From positions 124,001 to 188,000 of the forward strand of contig NZ_NSGG01000009.1 in NCBI RefSeq assembly GCF_002295065.1: a stretch of 64,000 bases of DNA, given 5' to 3'. A program made the position numbers and the translations under genes. The stretch is from Mesorhizobium sp. WSM3859. GTDB lineage: Bacteria > Pseudomonadota > Alphaproteobacteria > Rhizobiales > Rhizobiaceae. Shown here piece by piece: positions 25,396-33,366 of this stretch. Position 1 is the first letter of the stretch, and each line of letters begins with the position of its first letter. The notes below the pieces were generated by a model. The model was not told the DNA's origin, made no database searches, and saw only the letters and a list, made by a program, of their open reading frames with translations.

Positions 25396-26631
25396 CTACT
25401 CCGCCGCGCCCGGCGCCTCCGTATCGGCACGGATGAGCTTGATGTCCGCGCCTGCCGCCCAGGCGCCGATGTCCTCGCGGCGCAGCGCCGCTGCCATCAT
25501 GTCGGGGAAATGGTCGGGCGTGCAGGCAAAGACCGGAATGCCGATCGCGGCGACCGACCCCGCCATCGACGGATCGTAGCCGGGACGGCCTTGGTCGGTG
25601 AGCGCCAAGAGCACGACGACGTTGACGCCCGACCGGACAAGTGCTGCCAGCCGTTGCAGGAGTTCCTTGCCGTTGCCGCCTTCGTAGAGATCGGTGATCA
25701 GAACGAAATGCGCCTTGGTCGGCCGCTCGATGCGCTCGGCGCAATAGGCGACCGCCTGGTTGATGTCGGTGCCGCCGCCGAGTTGGACGCCGAACAGCAC
25801 CTCGACCGGATCGCTGAGCTCTTCGGTCAGATCGACGATCGCCGTGTCGAAGCAGACCAGCTTGGTTCGCACCACCGGAAGCGAGGCCATCACGGCGGCG
25901 AAGATCGAGGCGTAGATGACCGAGCTTGCCATCGAGCCGGACTGGTCGACGCAGAGCGTCACCTCGTCGAGGTCGACCAGCCGGCGCTGCCGGCGCATGA
26001 AGCCGACCAGCTTTTCCGGCACGACGGTCTTATGGTCCGGCTGGTAGTGGCGAAGGTTCGCCGTGATCGTGCGCGGCCAGTCGATATCGCGCTGGCGCGG
26101 CCGGTTGGTGCGCCGCGACTTATCGAGCGCGCCGCGGATCGCCTCTGCGGTCTTCTGCTCGAGGCGCTGCATCAGCTTGGCGACGATGTCGGAAATGATC
26201 GACCTGGCGATGTCCTTGGTCTTGTCGGGCATCGCCGAGCGCAGCGAGACGAGGTCGGCGACCAGATTGACGTCGGCCTCGATCGCCTTGAGAAATTCTG
26301 GCTCCATCAGCATCTGCTTCAGGTTCAGCCGCTCGAAGGCGTCCTTCTGCACCACCTGGACGACCTGCTCCGGGAAGAAGGAGCGGATGTCGCCCATCCA
26401 TTGCGCGACGCGCGGCGCCGAACGGCCAAGCCCGCCGCGCCGCTTGCGCGGATCGCCGGCGGTGTCGCCGCTGCCGTCGCCATAAAGCGCATCGAGCACC
26501 GCCGACAGTTTTCGGTCCTCGGCCGAGAGCGCCGAGGAGGATTGATCGTCGGCGCCAATCGCCAGCCGCCAGCGGCGCTCGCGATTGTCCATGGTCGGAT
26601 CAAGGTCCGGCCCGGTCGTTTCGTCAGCCAT
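25396..26631 (-). CDS. VWA (CoxE-like) domain protein of the MoxR system
   Basis: A 411-residue cytoplasmic protein, last gene of the five-gene MoxR operon. The C-terminal half is a von Willebrand A domain with an intact MIDAS: VTLCVDQSGSMASSVIYA near residue 230, the LGGGTDINQAVAYC threonine loop and VLITDLYEGGNGKELL. The N-terminal half is helical and charged, with no family I know. VWA proteins paired with MoxR ATPases act as metal-ion-dependent adaptors presenting clients to the AAA ring, and that is the inferred role. The start ATG at 26631 overlaps the upstream DUF5682 stop by 8 bases, so translation is coupled. There is no signal peptide. Confidence 0.88.
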   Translation of the reverse strand: MADETTGPDLDPTMDNRERRWRLAIGADDQSSSALSAEDRKLSAVLDALYGDGSGDTAGDPRKRRGGLGRSAPRVAQWMGDIRSFFPEQVVQVVQKDAFERLNLKQMLMEPEFLKAIEADVNLVADLVSLRSAMPDKTKDIARSIISDIVAKLMQRLEQKTAEAIRGALDKSRRTNRPRQRDIDWPRTITANLRHYQPDHKTVVPEKLVGFMRRQRRLVDLDEVTLCVDQSGSMASSVIYASIFAAVMASLPVVRTKLVCFDTAIVDLTEELSDPVEVLFGVQLGGGTDINQAVAYCAERIERPTKAHFVLITDLYEGGNGKELLQRLAALVRSGVNVVVLLALTDQGRPGYDPSMAGSVAAIGIPVFACTPDHFPDMMAAALRREDIGAWAAGADIKLIRADTEAPGAAE

Positions 26632-28882
26632 GATTGGCCTCCCCTGCCAGCAGCTTTGCGAGAAGACCAAAATGCCTGTTCCATGCCGCGCCGCCGTCCG
26701 GCGCCGGAATCAGCCCACCGGGCAGGCTTGCTCTTTTGCCAAGCACCGCCTCGATCAGGCGCCGGCGCTCCATGCTGTCGAGGTTGGAGAAGACGCGGCG
26801 CAGCAGCGGCAGATGCGCCACGAAAGCCTGCTCGTCGAGCGAGGCCAGCCAGGCATCGACAGCGCCGCGCAAACCCTCGTCATAGATCAGCCGCTGGCCG
26901 GCGCCGCTGAAGAAACCTTCGAAGAAGGCGGCGGCATCGAGAACGGGCGTCCCTGGCGACAGGCGTCTTGCCAGCAGATCGGCGGTGGCTTCGGCGGAGA
27001 GCTGGCCGGCCTCGTAGAGCAGATGCGCTGCGCAGCCGGCGACGAGCGCCGTCGAGCGCGAAGAGTCGAGCACGGCCGCCAACCCGTTGCGCCAGGCCTC
27101 CACAACATGCTCATCCGACTCGACCAATTTGATCGCCTCGTCGGCCTTGCGAAGTGCTGCCATCAGCGCGGCGGCCGCCTGCGCATCGAGATCGCGCGCC
27201 GCGTATGGGAGTGCGATGGAGCCTTCGATGACCAGCCGCTCCAGCAGGCCGGCGAGCCGTTCCGTCTCGGTCTTGCGCGCTTCGCCGTAGCGGATGATGT
27301 CGGCGAGCGGCGGCACCGAGGCCAGCAGCTCCAGGCACTCGCTGCTGTGCGCCGCCTTTTCCTCGAGCGCTGCGAGGCCGGCCGCGGATGCCTCGCTCAG
27401 GGCGGCGGTGATCGCGCTCTGCACCAGCGCGGCCAAAACATCGAGTGTCGCGGCGGCGCCGATCATCTGGATCAGCCGGCCATTGGCGGCCTTCTCGATG
27501 GTCGGGCCGTAGACCAGGTTCTCGACCAGGCGGACGGCATATTCCGGCTGCCAGGCGAGCATCCAGCGCTCACGGAATGTGCCGCGGCTGCGACCGACAT
27601 CCGTCAGCCTGCCCCAGTTGACGCCGAGCACGTTCAGCCGGTGCAGCAAGGTCGAGCGAAACAGCCCGCTCTCGCTGCGCAGGTCGACGGAAAGCTCGCG
27701 CTCCAGCGCTTCGGGCTTCAGCCGCGCAGCCTTCTGGTTGCGCTGCAGATCGTCGATCAGCGGCGCGAGCGGCGTGTCGGGCGGGATCTCGCCGACATCG
27801 GCGCCAAGCAGCAGCTCGGCCTCGACCATCTTCCACAGCAGGGCCTCGCCGTTGAAGAGCGCCGAGACCGAGGCGTCGCGAAGTTCCTCGAAGCCCGGCT
27901 TCGGCCGTTCGCGGATTGCGGCAAGCGCGCGCGCCAGACGCTCCGCTTCGATCAGCGATGCAGTCGAGATCATGTGGCCCTTCGCCCTGAGCACCGTGGC
28001 GATGCGCGCCAACCACAGGACCGAGGCGTCGTCCTGCCCACGTGTCTGCCACAGATGCTTGCACCAGCCCGGCGCGACGACGCCGGCGCCGTAGCCATAG
28101 CCCAGAGCCAGGCGCGGTCCGGTCCAGGGCGCGAAGGTCATCGTGGTCTTGCGCCGGCCGATGCCCTTGAGCAGCGCCTGGTCGCTCTTCTGCGTATGCG
28201 CCGCTTGAAGGGCCGGCACGTGCCAGGCGCCGCAGACGACAGCCAGCGGGCCGTCGAATTCTTTCCGCGCGGCGGCGATCTCGAGGCGCATATGCGCCTC
28301 GCGCATCGCCTCGAACCTGCCGATCGTGCCCTCGCCGTCACGCAGCGTCGTCATCGCGTCGGCGATGGCCGCGAAGATCGGGCCGGGTTCGGGATTCTGC
28401 TCGATGATATCCGACCACCAGCTCTCGCCGTCCTCATAGCCGGCGGCGCGCGCCAGGGTACCGATCGGATCCTGAATGCGCGTGGGTTCTTCGCCCTGCT
28501 CGTCCGTGGCCCCCGACTCGGCTGCTTCGGCGTCCGCTGCCCCTTCAGGCGCCTTCTCCGCAAAACGCGCGGCCGACGGCAGGTCGATGAAGCGCGGCGC
28601 CGCCTTGTTGGCGACGGTCCAAAGTGCTGCCTGATATTCCGGCGAGAATTCGGCGAAGGGCCAGAAGCTGGTCGCGGCGGGATCATCCTCCGGATAGCAG
28701 AGCAACGCCACCGGCGGCTTCATGTCGGGGCTGGCGAGCAGCGGCAACAGCGGCGAGGCATCCACCGGCCCCTCGATCAGCACGGCGACGGGCTGCAATT
28801 CCTGCAACGCCTTGACCAGGCTCCCGGCGGAGCCCGGCCCGTGGTGGCGAATGCCGAAATAGCTGATGCCGCCCTGCGTCAT
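26624..28882 (-). CDS. DUF5682-family protein of the MoxR-VWA system
   Basis: A 752-residue protein. The N-terminal 60 residues carry the family hallmark YFGIRHHGPGSAGSLVKALQ followed by VAVLIEGPVDA. This HHGPGS and IEGP arrangement resembles the active-site layout of TraB/TIKI and EreA/ChaN-like hydrolases (my inference). An acidic, Glu/Ala-rich linker lies near 120-145, and long helical regions follow to the C-terminus. The AVVCGAWHVPALQAA segment near 215 is also conserved-looking. The function is unknown in the literature as far as I know. It is placed between the MoxR ATPase (3-base gap) and VWA (8-base overlap). Confidence 0.82.
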   Translation of the reverse strand: MTQGGISYFGIRHHGPGSAGSLVKALQELQPVAVLIEGPVDASPLLPLLASPDMKPPVALLCYPEDDPAATSFWPFAEFSPEYQAALWTVANKAAPRFIDLPSAARFAEKAPEGAADAEAAESGATDEQGEEPTRIQDPIGTLARAAGYEDGESWWSDIIEQNPEPGPIFAAIADAMTTLRDGEGTIGRFEAMREAHMRLEIAAARKEFDGPLAVVCGAWHVPALQAAHTQKSDQALLKGIGRRKTTMTFAPWTGPRLALGYGYGAGVVAPGWCKHLWQTRGQDDASVLWLARIATVLRAKGHMISTASLIEAERLARALAAIRERPKPGFEELRDASVSALFNGEALLWKMVEAELLLGADVGEIPPDTPLAPLIDDLQRNQKAARLKPEALERELSVDLRSESGLFRSTLLHRLNVLGVNWGRLTDVGRSRGTFRERWMLAWQPEYAVRLVENLVYGPTIEKAANGRLIQMIGAAATLDVLAALVQSAITAALSEASAAGLAALEEKAAHSSECLELLASVPPLADIIRYGEARKTETERLAGLLERLVIEGSIALPYAARDLDAQAAAALMAALRKADEAIKLVESDEHVVEAWRNGLAAVLDSSRSTALVAGCAAHLLYEAGQLSAEATADLLARRLSPGTPVLDAAAFFEGFFSGAGQRLIYDEGLRGAVDAWLASLDEQAFVAHLPLLRRVFSNLDSMERRRLIEAVLGKRASLPGGLIPAPDGGAAWNRHFGLLAKLLAGEANHG

Positions 28883-28885
28883 GGT

Positions 28886-29965
28886 TCAGATGGCCGCGTT
28901 GAGCGCCGCATAATAGCCGGCATAGTCCGGCCGCTTCTTCAGCACCGTCTCAAGATATTCCTCCAGCACCACCTTGTCCTGCACCGGGTCCTTGACGATC
29001 GCGCCCACGAGGCTTGGCGCCAGCCCCTCGGCGTGGAGCTTGCCGTCGTCGAACCATGCCGCCTGGCTGAGCCCGCTGACCATGGTGGCGATCGCCTCGG
29101 CGGTCGACAGCGAGCCCGACGGCGTCTTCAGCGTCACCTTGCCGTCGGCGGTTGCGCCCGAGCGCAGCTCGCGGAAGATGGTGAGCACTCGCGCAATCTC
29201 CTCGCCGACATTCTTCGGCACCGGCAGGTCCAGCCCGCCGGCCATCTCGCCGACGCGCCGGGAGACGATGGAGACTTCCTCCGCCATATCGTCCGGCAAG
29301 GGCAACACCACGACGTTGAAGCGGCGCTTCAGCGCCGAGGAGAGTTCGTTGACGCCCTTGTCGCGGTTGTTGGCGGTGGCGATGATGTTGAAGCCGCGCT
29401 GGGCATAGATCGAGGTGTTGAGCTCCGGCACCGGCATCATCTTTTCCGACAGCACTGTAATCAGCGTGTCCTGCACGTCGGAGCCCATGCGCGTCAGCTC
29501 TTCCAGCCGGCAAAGCTTGCCGTCCTGCATGGCGCGGTAGAGCGGCGTCGGCACCAGCGCCTCCTGGCTCGGGCCCTTGGCGAGAAGCTGGGCATAGTTC
29601 CAGCCATAGCGGATCTGGTTTTCGTCAGTGCCGGCGGTGCATTGCACGACCAGCGTCGAATTGCCCATGATGGCGCCGGCGAGATGTTCTGAGACCCAGG
29701 ATTTTGCCGTTCCGGGAACGCCGAGCAGAAGCAGCGCCCGGTCGGTCGCGAGCGTGGCGACCGCCGTTTCCATCAATTGCCGGCGGCCGACATATTTCGG
29801 CGAAATCACCGTGCCGTCGCTCGCCTTCCCACCCATCATATAGGTAAGCACGGCTTTCGGCGACAGGCTCCAGCCGGCAGGCTTTTGCCGGTCGTCGCCG
29901 CGCGCGAGCGCCTGCAGTTCGGCGGCGTAGACCTGTTCGGCCGGGAGGCGGATGGCTGCGTTCAT
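28886..29965 (-). CDS. MoxR-family AAA+ ATPase
   Basis: A 359-residue single-ring AAA+ protein. Walker A is GVPGTAKS (residues 82-89). The Walker B position reads LCRLEELTRM with Glu155-Glu156 where most MoxR proteins have Asp-Glu. Sensor 1 lies in FNIIATANNRDKGVNELSSA, followed by the arginine-finger region LKRRF. MoxR ATPases act as chaperone-like remodellers working with VWA proteins. It sits at the centre of the SWIM-DUF5691-MoxR-DUF5682-VWA operon, 19 bases after the DUF5691 stop and 3 bases before the DUF5682 start. The Glu-for-Asp change may slow hydrolysis or be normal for this branch. Confidence 0.92.
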   Translation of the reverse strand: MNAAIRLPAEQVYAAELQALARGDDRQKPAGWSLSPKAVLTYMMGGKASDGTVISPKYVGRRQLMETAVATLATDRALLLLGVPGTAKSWVSEHLAGAIMGNSTLVVQCTAGTDENQIRYGWNYAQLLAKGPSQEALVPTPLYRAMQDGKLCRLEELTRMGSDVQDTLITVLSEKMMPVPELNTSIYAQRGFNIIATANNRDKGVNELSSALKRRFNVVVLPLPDDMAEEVSIVSRRVGEMAGGLDLPVPKNVGEEIARVLTIFRELRSGATADGKVTLKTPSGSLSTAEAIATMVSGLSQAAWFDDGKLHAEGLAPSLVGAIVKDPVQDKVVLEEYLETVLKKRPDYAGYYAALNAAI

Positions 29966-29984
29966 GCGATCTTCTCCGGGTTGA

Positions 29985-31430
29985 TCATCTGTCGGACTTG
30001 GAAGGGTTTTCGGTCAGTGCCGCGTTGAGCCGCAGCAGGCTGAGGGATGAAGACGCCGGCGGCAGGCCGGCTGCGACGACCTCATCGATCAATTTTTCCG
30101 CCGTCACAGAATTGGCCAGAAAGCCGATGGCTTCGAGATACTGCTCGGCGTTTCGTTTCGTGACGTCGTTGTCGCCCGAGACGGCGGATCGCAACGTAGA
30201 AAGCGTCTTGCCCTTTGCAAGGTCGCCCCACTCCAGCCAGCCTGCCTCAGCGCCTTCAACCATGTTCAGCGCGGCCAGATTTTGCGCGTCATGCAGGATC
30301 TGACTGATCAGGACACGCTTCCTGCCGCTGTCCAAACGCGCCGTGAGTTGGAGGCCGAGAATCGCCAGCCTGCCGCCGGCTGCGGCAAGCAGATCCGCCA
30401 GAGAGGCCACCGCCGCGTCGCCGCCGGACACCGAGACCATTCGAACCAGAAAGAGATCGGCGCCATCATCGACGCCGAACTGCCATGCGCCGATGAAATC
30501 GACCTCTGTCTTTCCGAAGCGGGCGACGAGATCGCCGAGGTAACAGGTGGCGAACAGGTCGGCGCGACGGGCTTGTTGCGCCTGTGACTTGGGTTTTATC
30601 GGCGCATAAGTGGTGCGACGGCGGATGAACCCGGATTTGCCTTCCTCGATGAAAGCGGCGAGCTCGGCTATCGGGTCTTCCGACCCGCCGCTAGCCGGAC
30701 TTCCATGTTCCCCTAACCTTGCCAGCAGCCGGCCCGCCATTTCGCGCACTTTGCCTGAGCGATCGGCAGAGAGGCTTTTCAGGAACGGAACGTCATCGGC
30801 CCCCAGGCCGAAGCGCATAAGCTCAATGAACGCAAGCCTGACCTCGGCGGGCTCGCTTGCCCCTTTTGTCTCGATAAGGGTCCGCGCCAATGCGGGTGCG
30901 GAGCGCCGCAAATCGATGAGCGCGCTGCGGCGCGCGGCGGGATAGAAATCATCCCAGGTTGCCGCCGTCAGATGCTCGCGGCGGGACTGTCTTTCGCCAT
31001 CCGCGCCTGCCTGCCAGTCGACCCAGGGAGCATAGACCTCCGGACCACTCTGATCCGATGCGGCGGGCATCCAGTCCATCGGATGGGTGACGAAGCCGCG
31101 GCTGGCGACGAGCGCGGCCACACGCGTCTTGAGCCTCGCATCGGCCGCATATTTCAATGCGGCACGCAGCAACGGCCGCAGGCGTTCAGGCAGCATCGGC
31201 AAGGCCAGCACCGGCAGCGGGGGACGGCGTCTCAAGATTTTCGGCGCCGCCGGGCGGAGCGCCACGTCCAGCGCCTGCCCGGCGATGGCCAACAGCCGCC
31301 GCTCCCGTTCGTCGGGGCTGGCAGCCGCGGCGACCTCCTTCCATTCGGCGGGCGCCAATTCGAAAGCGGCGCCGCCGGAAATCCAGCCGTCGCGCAACCT
31401 CGCCAGCCCTGCTTGGTCGAGCTCGTTCAT
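29985..31430 (-). CDS. DUF5691-family protein of the MoxR-VWA system
   Basis: A 481-residue protein, largely helical. The middle has LPMLPERLRPLLRAALKY, VTHPMDWMPAASDQSGP with WVDW, and LTAATWDDFYPAARRSAL, features I associate with DUF5691. The C-terminal third is rich in Leu/Ala helices and resembles a HEAT-like solenoid. No enzyme motif is visible. The ATG at 31430 overlaps the SWIM gene stop by four bases (ATGA), so the two are translated together. Being always next to the SWIM and MoxR genes it is probably a scaffold or client adaptor; this is inference. Confidence 0.75.
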   Translation of the reverse strand: MNELDQAGLARLRDGWISGGAAFELAPAEWKEVAAAASPDERERRLLAIAGQALDVALRPAAPKILRRRPPLPVLALPMLPERLRPLLRAALKYAADARLKTRVAALVASRGFVTHPMDWMPAASDQSGPEVYAPWVDWQAGADGERQSRREHLTAATWDDFYPAARRSALIDLRRSAPALARTLIETKGASEPAEVRLAFIELMRFGLGADDVPFLKSLSADRSGKVREMAGRLLARLGEHGSPASGGSEDPIAELAAFIEEGKSGFIRRRTTYAPIKPKSQAQQARRADLFATCYLGDLVARFGKTEVDFIGAWQFGVDDGADLFLVRMVSVSGGDAAVASLADLLAAAGGRLAILGLQLTARLDSGRKRVLISQILHDAQNLAALNMVEGAEAGWLEWGDLAKGKTLSTLRSAVSGDNDVTKRNAEQYLEAIGFLANSVTAEKLIDEVVAAGLPPASSSLSLLRLNAALTENPSKSDR

Positions 31431-32827
31431 GACAGATCGAGCCTCCCGATGCTGCTTTGCGAGGCCAGCAGCTCGAGCCTGGCGCCGTTCCAGAGTGCGG
31501 CGGTTGCCGCGAGATCGATGCCGAGCAAGGTCTGGTTGACGGAGCCTGCCACCGGCAGGGCAATGCCATGCGGATCGCTCGCCGCCTGCCACCAGGCGCC
31601 GTCCTTTTCGTCCAACGCGATCGCGCCGGCCGGCAGGATGATGGGGCAGTCCGACAGCCATGGGGCGCCGTCCTGAAAGGCGGCGTAGGCGGCCAGCGGG
31701 TCGCCTGCCGCATCAGGGGCGAATGCCGGCCACGCGCCGGGCGCCACGTCGCCCAGCCGTTCGGCGACCAGCGCCCGCAGCGGATAGCGCGACGGATAGA
31801 ACGCCAGCCTCGCTCTGAAGCGGTCGCCCGCCGCGAAGGCGCCGGAGCGGCGTCCGGCCGAGGCGGGGAAGAAATCGAGCAGTACCGCAAATCGCGGCGT
31901 CGTGCTTTTCAGGTCGAGCAGCCAGGTCGCGTGACTGACGAGCCCGTCGCGGCGGGTCTCGATCTTTTCGCCAAGCACCTCCCAGTCGCTCTCTACCTGA
32001 ACGGCGTCGGGGTTGGCGAGTATCTGTTCGCGCGTCTCCGATGTCGATACCAGGCGTTTCAGCTCGGCATCATCGGGTGCCGCGCGCCAGGCCTTGGCAA
32101 GCAGGACCAGCTTGCCGAGCTCGCGAATCGCGGCGTCCGGCCGCTCCTCGCCGCGCAGCGCCATCAGCTTGGCGGGCAATTCGTCGATGCGCCCGGCGAG
32201 CGCCGTCGCCTTCAGGTCGACCAGCCGTGCGGCGATGCGGCGGCAGCGCTCGCTCGAGGCATCGACAAAGCCAGCAAGGCCGAGCCGCAACTGGTCGGCG
32301 ATCCACTGGTCAAGCTCGTCGAGCGCCGCCGAGACCGCGCTGCGCGTGTCCTCCGCCCGCTTACGCTGCGCCGCCTCGCGGCGTTCGGCGGCAGCGGCGT
32401 CCACTACCGGCGCGCTTTCCTCGGGTCGCGTGGCCTCGTCGATGCTCTTGCCTTCGGAACTGGCCGCCGCCGGTGTTGGAGATTGGCTAGGCTTGCGGCG
32501 CCGGCCGAGCCAGTCGTTCACCCAATCGGGCGTCTGGTCGACGCGGGCGAAGCTGTCGGATGCCGTGGCGCCGATCCAGGCCAGCGCCAGAATGTGCTTG
32601 CAGGGGAATTTCCGCGACGGGCAGGTGCATTTATAGCCGTGGTCGGAGGTGTCGAACGCGACCCGGTAGGGGTTGGAGCCGGAGCCCTGGCATTCGCCCC
32701 AGATCAGCGGCAGCTGTTCATGCGCTTCAAGCCTGGGCCAGTTCGACCGCTTGGTCAGCTTGGCGGCAGCACCAAGCGAGGCCTGATCGGGGGCCAAAGC
32801 CTCGACTGTTTTCAGATCCAGCTGCAA
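31427..32827 (-). CDS. SWIM zinc-finger protein of the MoxR-VWA system
   Basis: A 466-residue protein, first gene of the operon. A SWIM zinc finger is complete: Cys67, Cys69, Cys76 and His78 in CTCPSRKFPCKH. The N-terminal part has RSNWPRLEAHEQLPLIWGEC. A proline/alanine/serine-rich acidic linker follows (about 110-150), then a long C-terminal region of unknown fold. SWIM fingers bind DNA or protein. The start seems to be TTG at 32827, as no in-frame ATG gives the family N-terminus QLDLKTVEALAPD; GAGG lies upstream. The 539 bases before it contain no other gene on this strand, so the operon promoter should be there. Confidence 0.85.
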   Translation of the reverse strand: MQLDLKTVEALAPDQASLGAAAKLTKRSNWPRLEAHEQLPLIWGECQGSGSNPYRVAFDTSDHGYKCTCPSRKFPCKHILALAWIGATASDSFARVDQTPDWVNDWLGRRRKPSQSPTPAAASSEGKSIDEATRPEESAPVVDAAAAERREAAQRKRAEDTRSAVSAALDELDQWIADQLRLGLAGFVDASSERCRRIAARLVDLKATALAGRIDELPAKLMALRGEERPDAAIRELGKLVLLAKAWRAAPDDAELKRLVSTSETREQILANPDAVQVESDWEVLGEKIETRRDGLVSHATWLLDLKSTTPRFAVLLDFFPASAGRRSGAFAAGDRFRARLAFYPSRYPLRALVAERLGDVAPGAWPAFAPDAAGDPLAAYAAFQDGAPWLSDCPIILPAGAIALDEKDGAWWQAASDPHGIALPVAGSVNQTLLGIDLAATAALWNGARLELLASQSSIGRLDLS

Positions 32828-33006
32828 GCCGCGCGCCTCTCACCACCCCGAAGCTGACTTCGCGACGATTGATAGCCGTTTGCGGCCGGCTGGTGTAGCT
32901 CCAGTCGCCGCAAAATCGAGAGCTTGTCTAACGTTCCGTTGTTCTCCTGAACGCCGGGGTCGCGGGAAGCTCGCATTCAGGATGTTCTCGTTCGACAATT
33001 CGAGCC

Positions 33007-33077
33007 GTGAACGCTGTTCACTTTTTTCTTGAACGCCGTTCACGATGTGCTATGCTGCGACCGTGAACAATGTTCAC
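33007..33077 (+). promoter_or_regulatory. Promoter with three TGAAC-N3-GTTCA operators
   Basis: Three 15-base palindromes occur: GTGAACGCTGTTCAC (33007-33021), TTGAACGCCGTTCAC (33029-33043) and GTGAACAATGTTCAC (33063-33077), centres 22 and 34 bases apart. The second contains a -35 box (TTGAAC) spaced 16 bases from TATGCT (33051-33056). The third would cover the transcription start. This looks like a tightly repressed promoter bound by a TetR-like dimer. It faces the aas gene 290 bases downstream; the regulator gene is not next to it. Confidence 0.8.
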
Positions 33078-33146
33078 TGGTCTGTATCCAGCCTGAAACA
33101 AGCCCACGCCGACGCAGCCTAAGCCTGAAACGAAAGGATCATATCG

Positions 33147-33278
33147 ATGCTCACTGACATCCATGCCCGCAAATATTCAAGCGCCTGCAAGCCCTGGAGA
33201 CCGATCGCGGACGACAGATGCGGGGCGCCAAGGGCAAGAAACAAATGGATTGGAATAAATCGCAGTAACGAAGTTTAA
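33147..33278 (+). other. Possible 43-codon leader ORF or gene remnant downstream of the triple operator
   Basis: An ATG with AAGGATC upstream opens 43 codons (MLTDIHARKYSSACKPWR and on). The neighbouring frame ends in a basic tail, LETDRGRQMRGAKGKKQ, that looks more protein-like, so this may be a frameshifted remnant. It could be the tail of a lost regulator gene or a leader peptide. I recognise no family. The rest of 32828-33366 holds only the operator cluster and nothing else I can support. Confidence 0.3.
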
Positions 33279-33366
33279 CCGGTTCCCGGTAAACAAGGCT
33301 CAAACCGCGCAAGTGTCCGCTCAGTCCAAACGGATTGCCAGTCGGGCTTGCCCAATGGAAATTGCC

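Noticed and set aside
26585..29692. Plus-strand open frame of 1035 codons across the VWA/DUF5682/MoxR genes
   Set aside because: It spans three real genes in antisense with the same low-complexity shadow composition.
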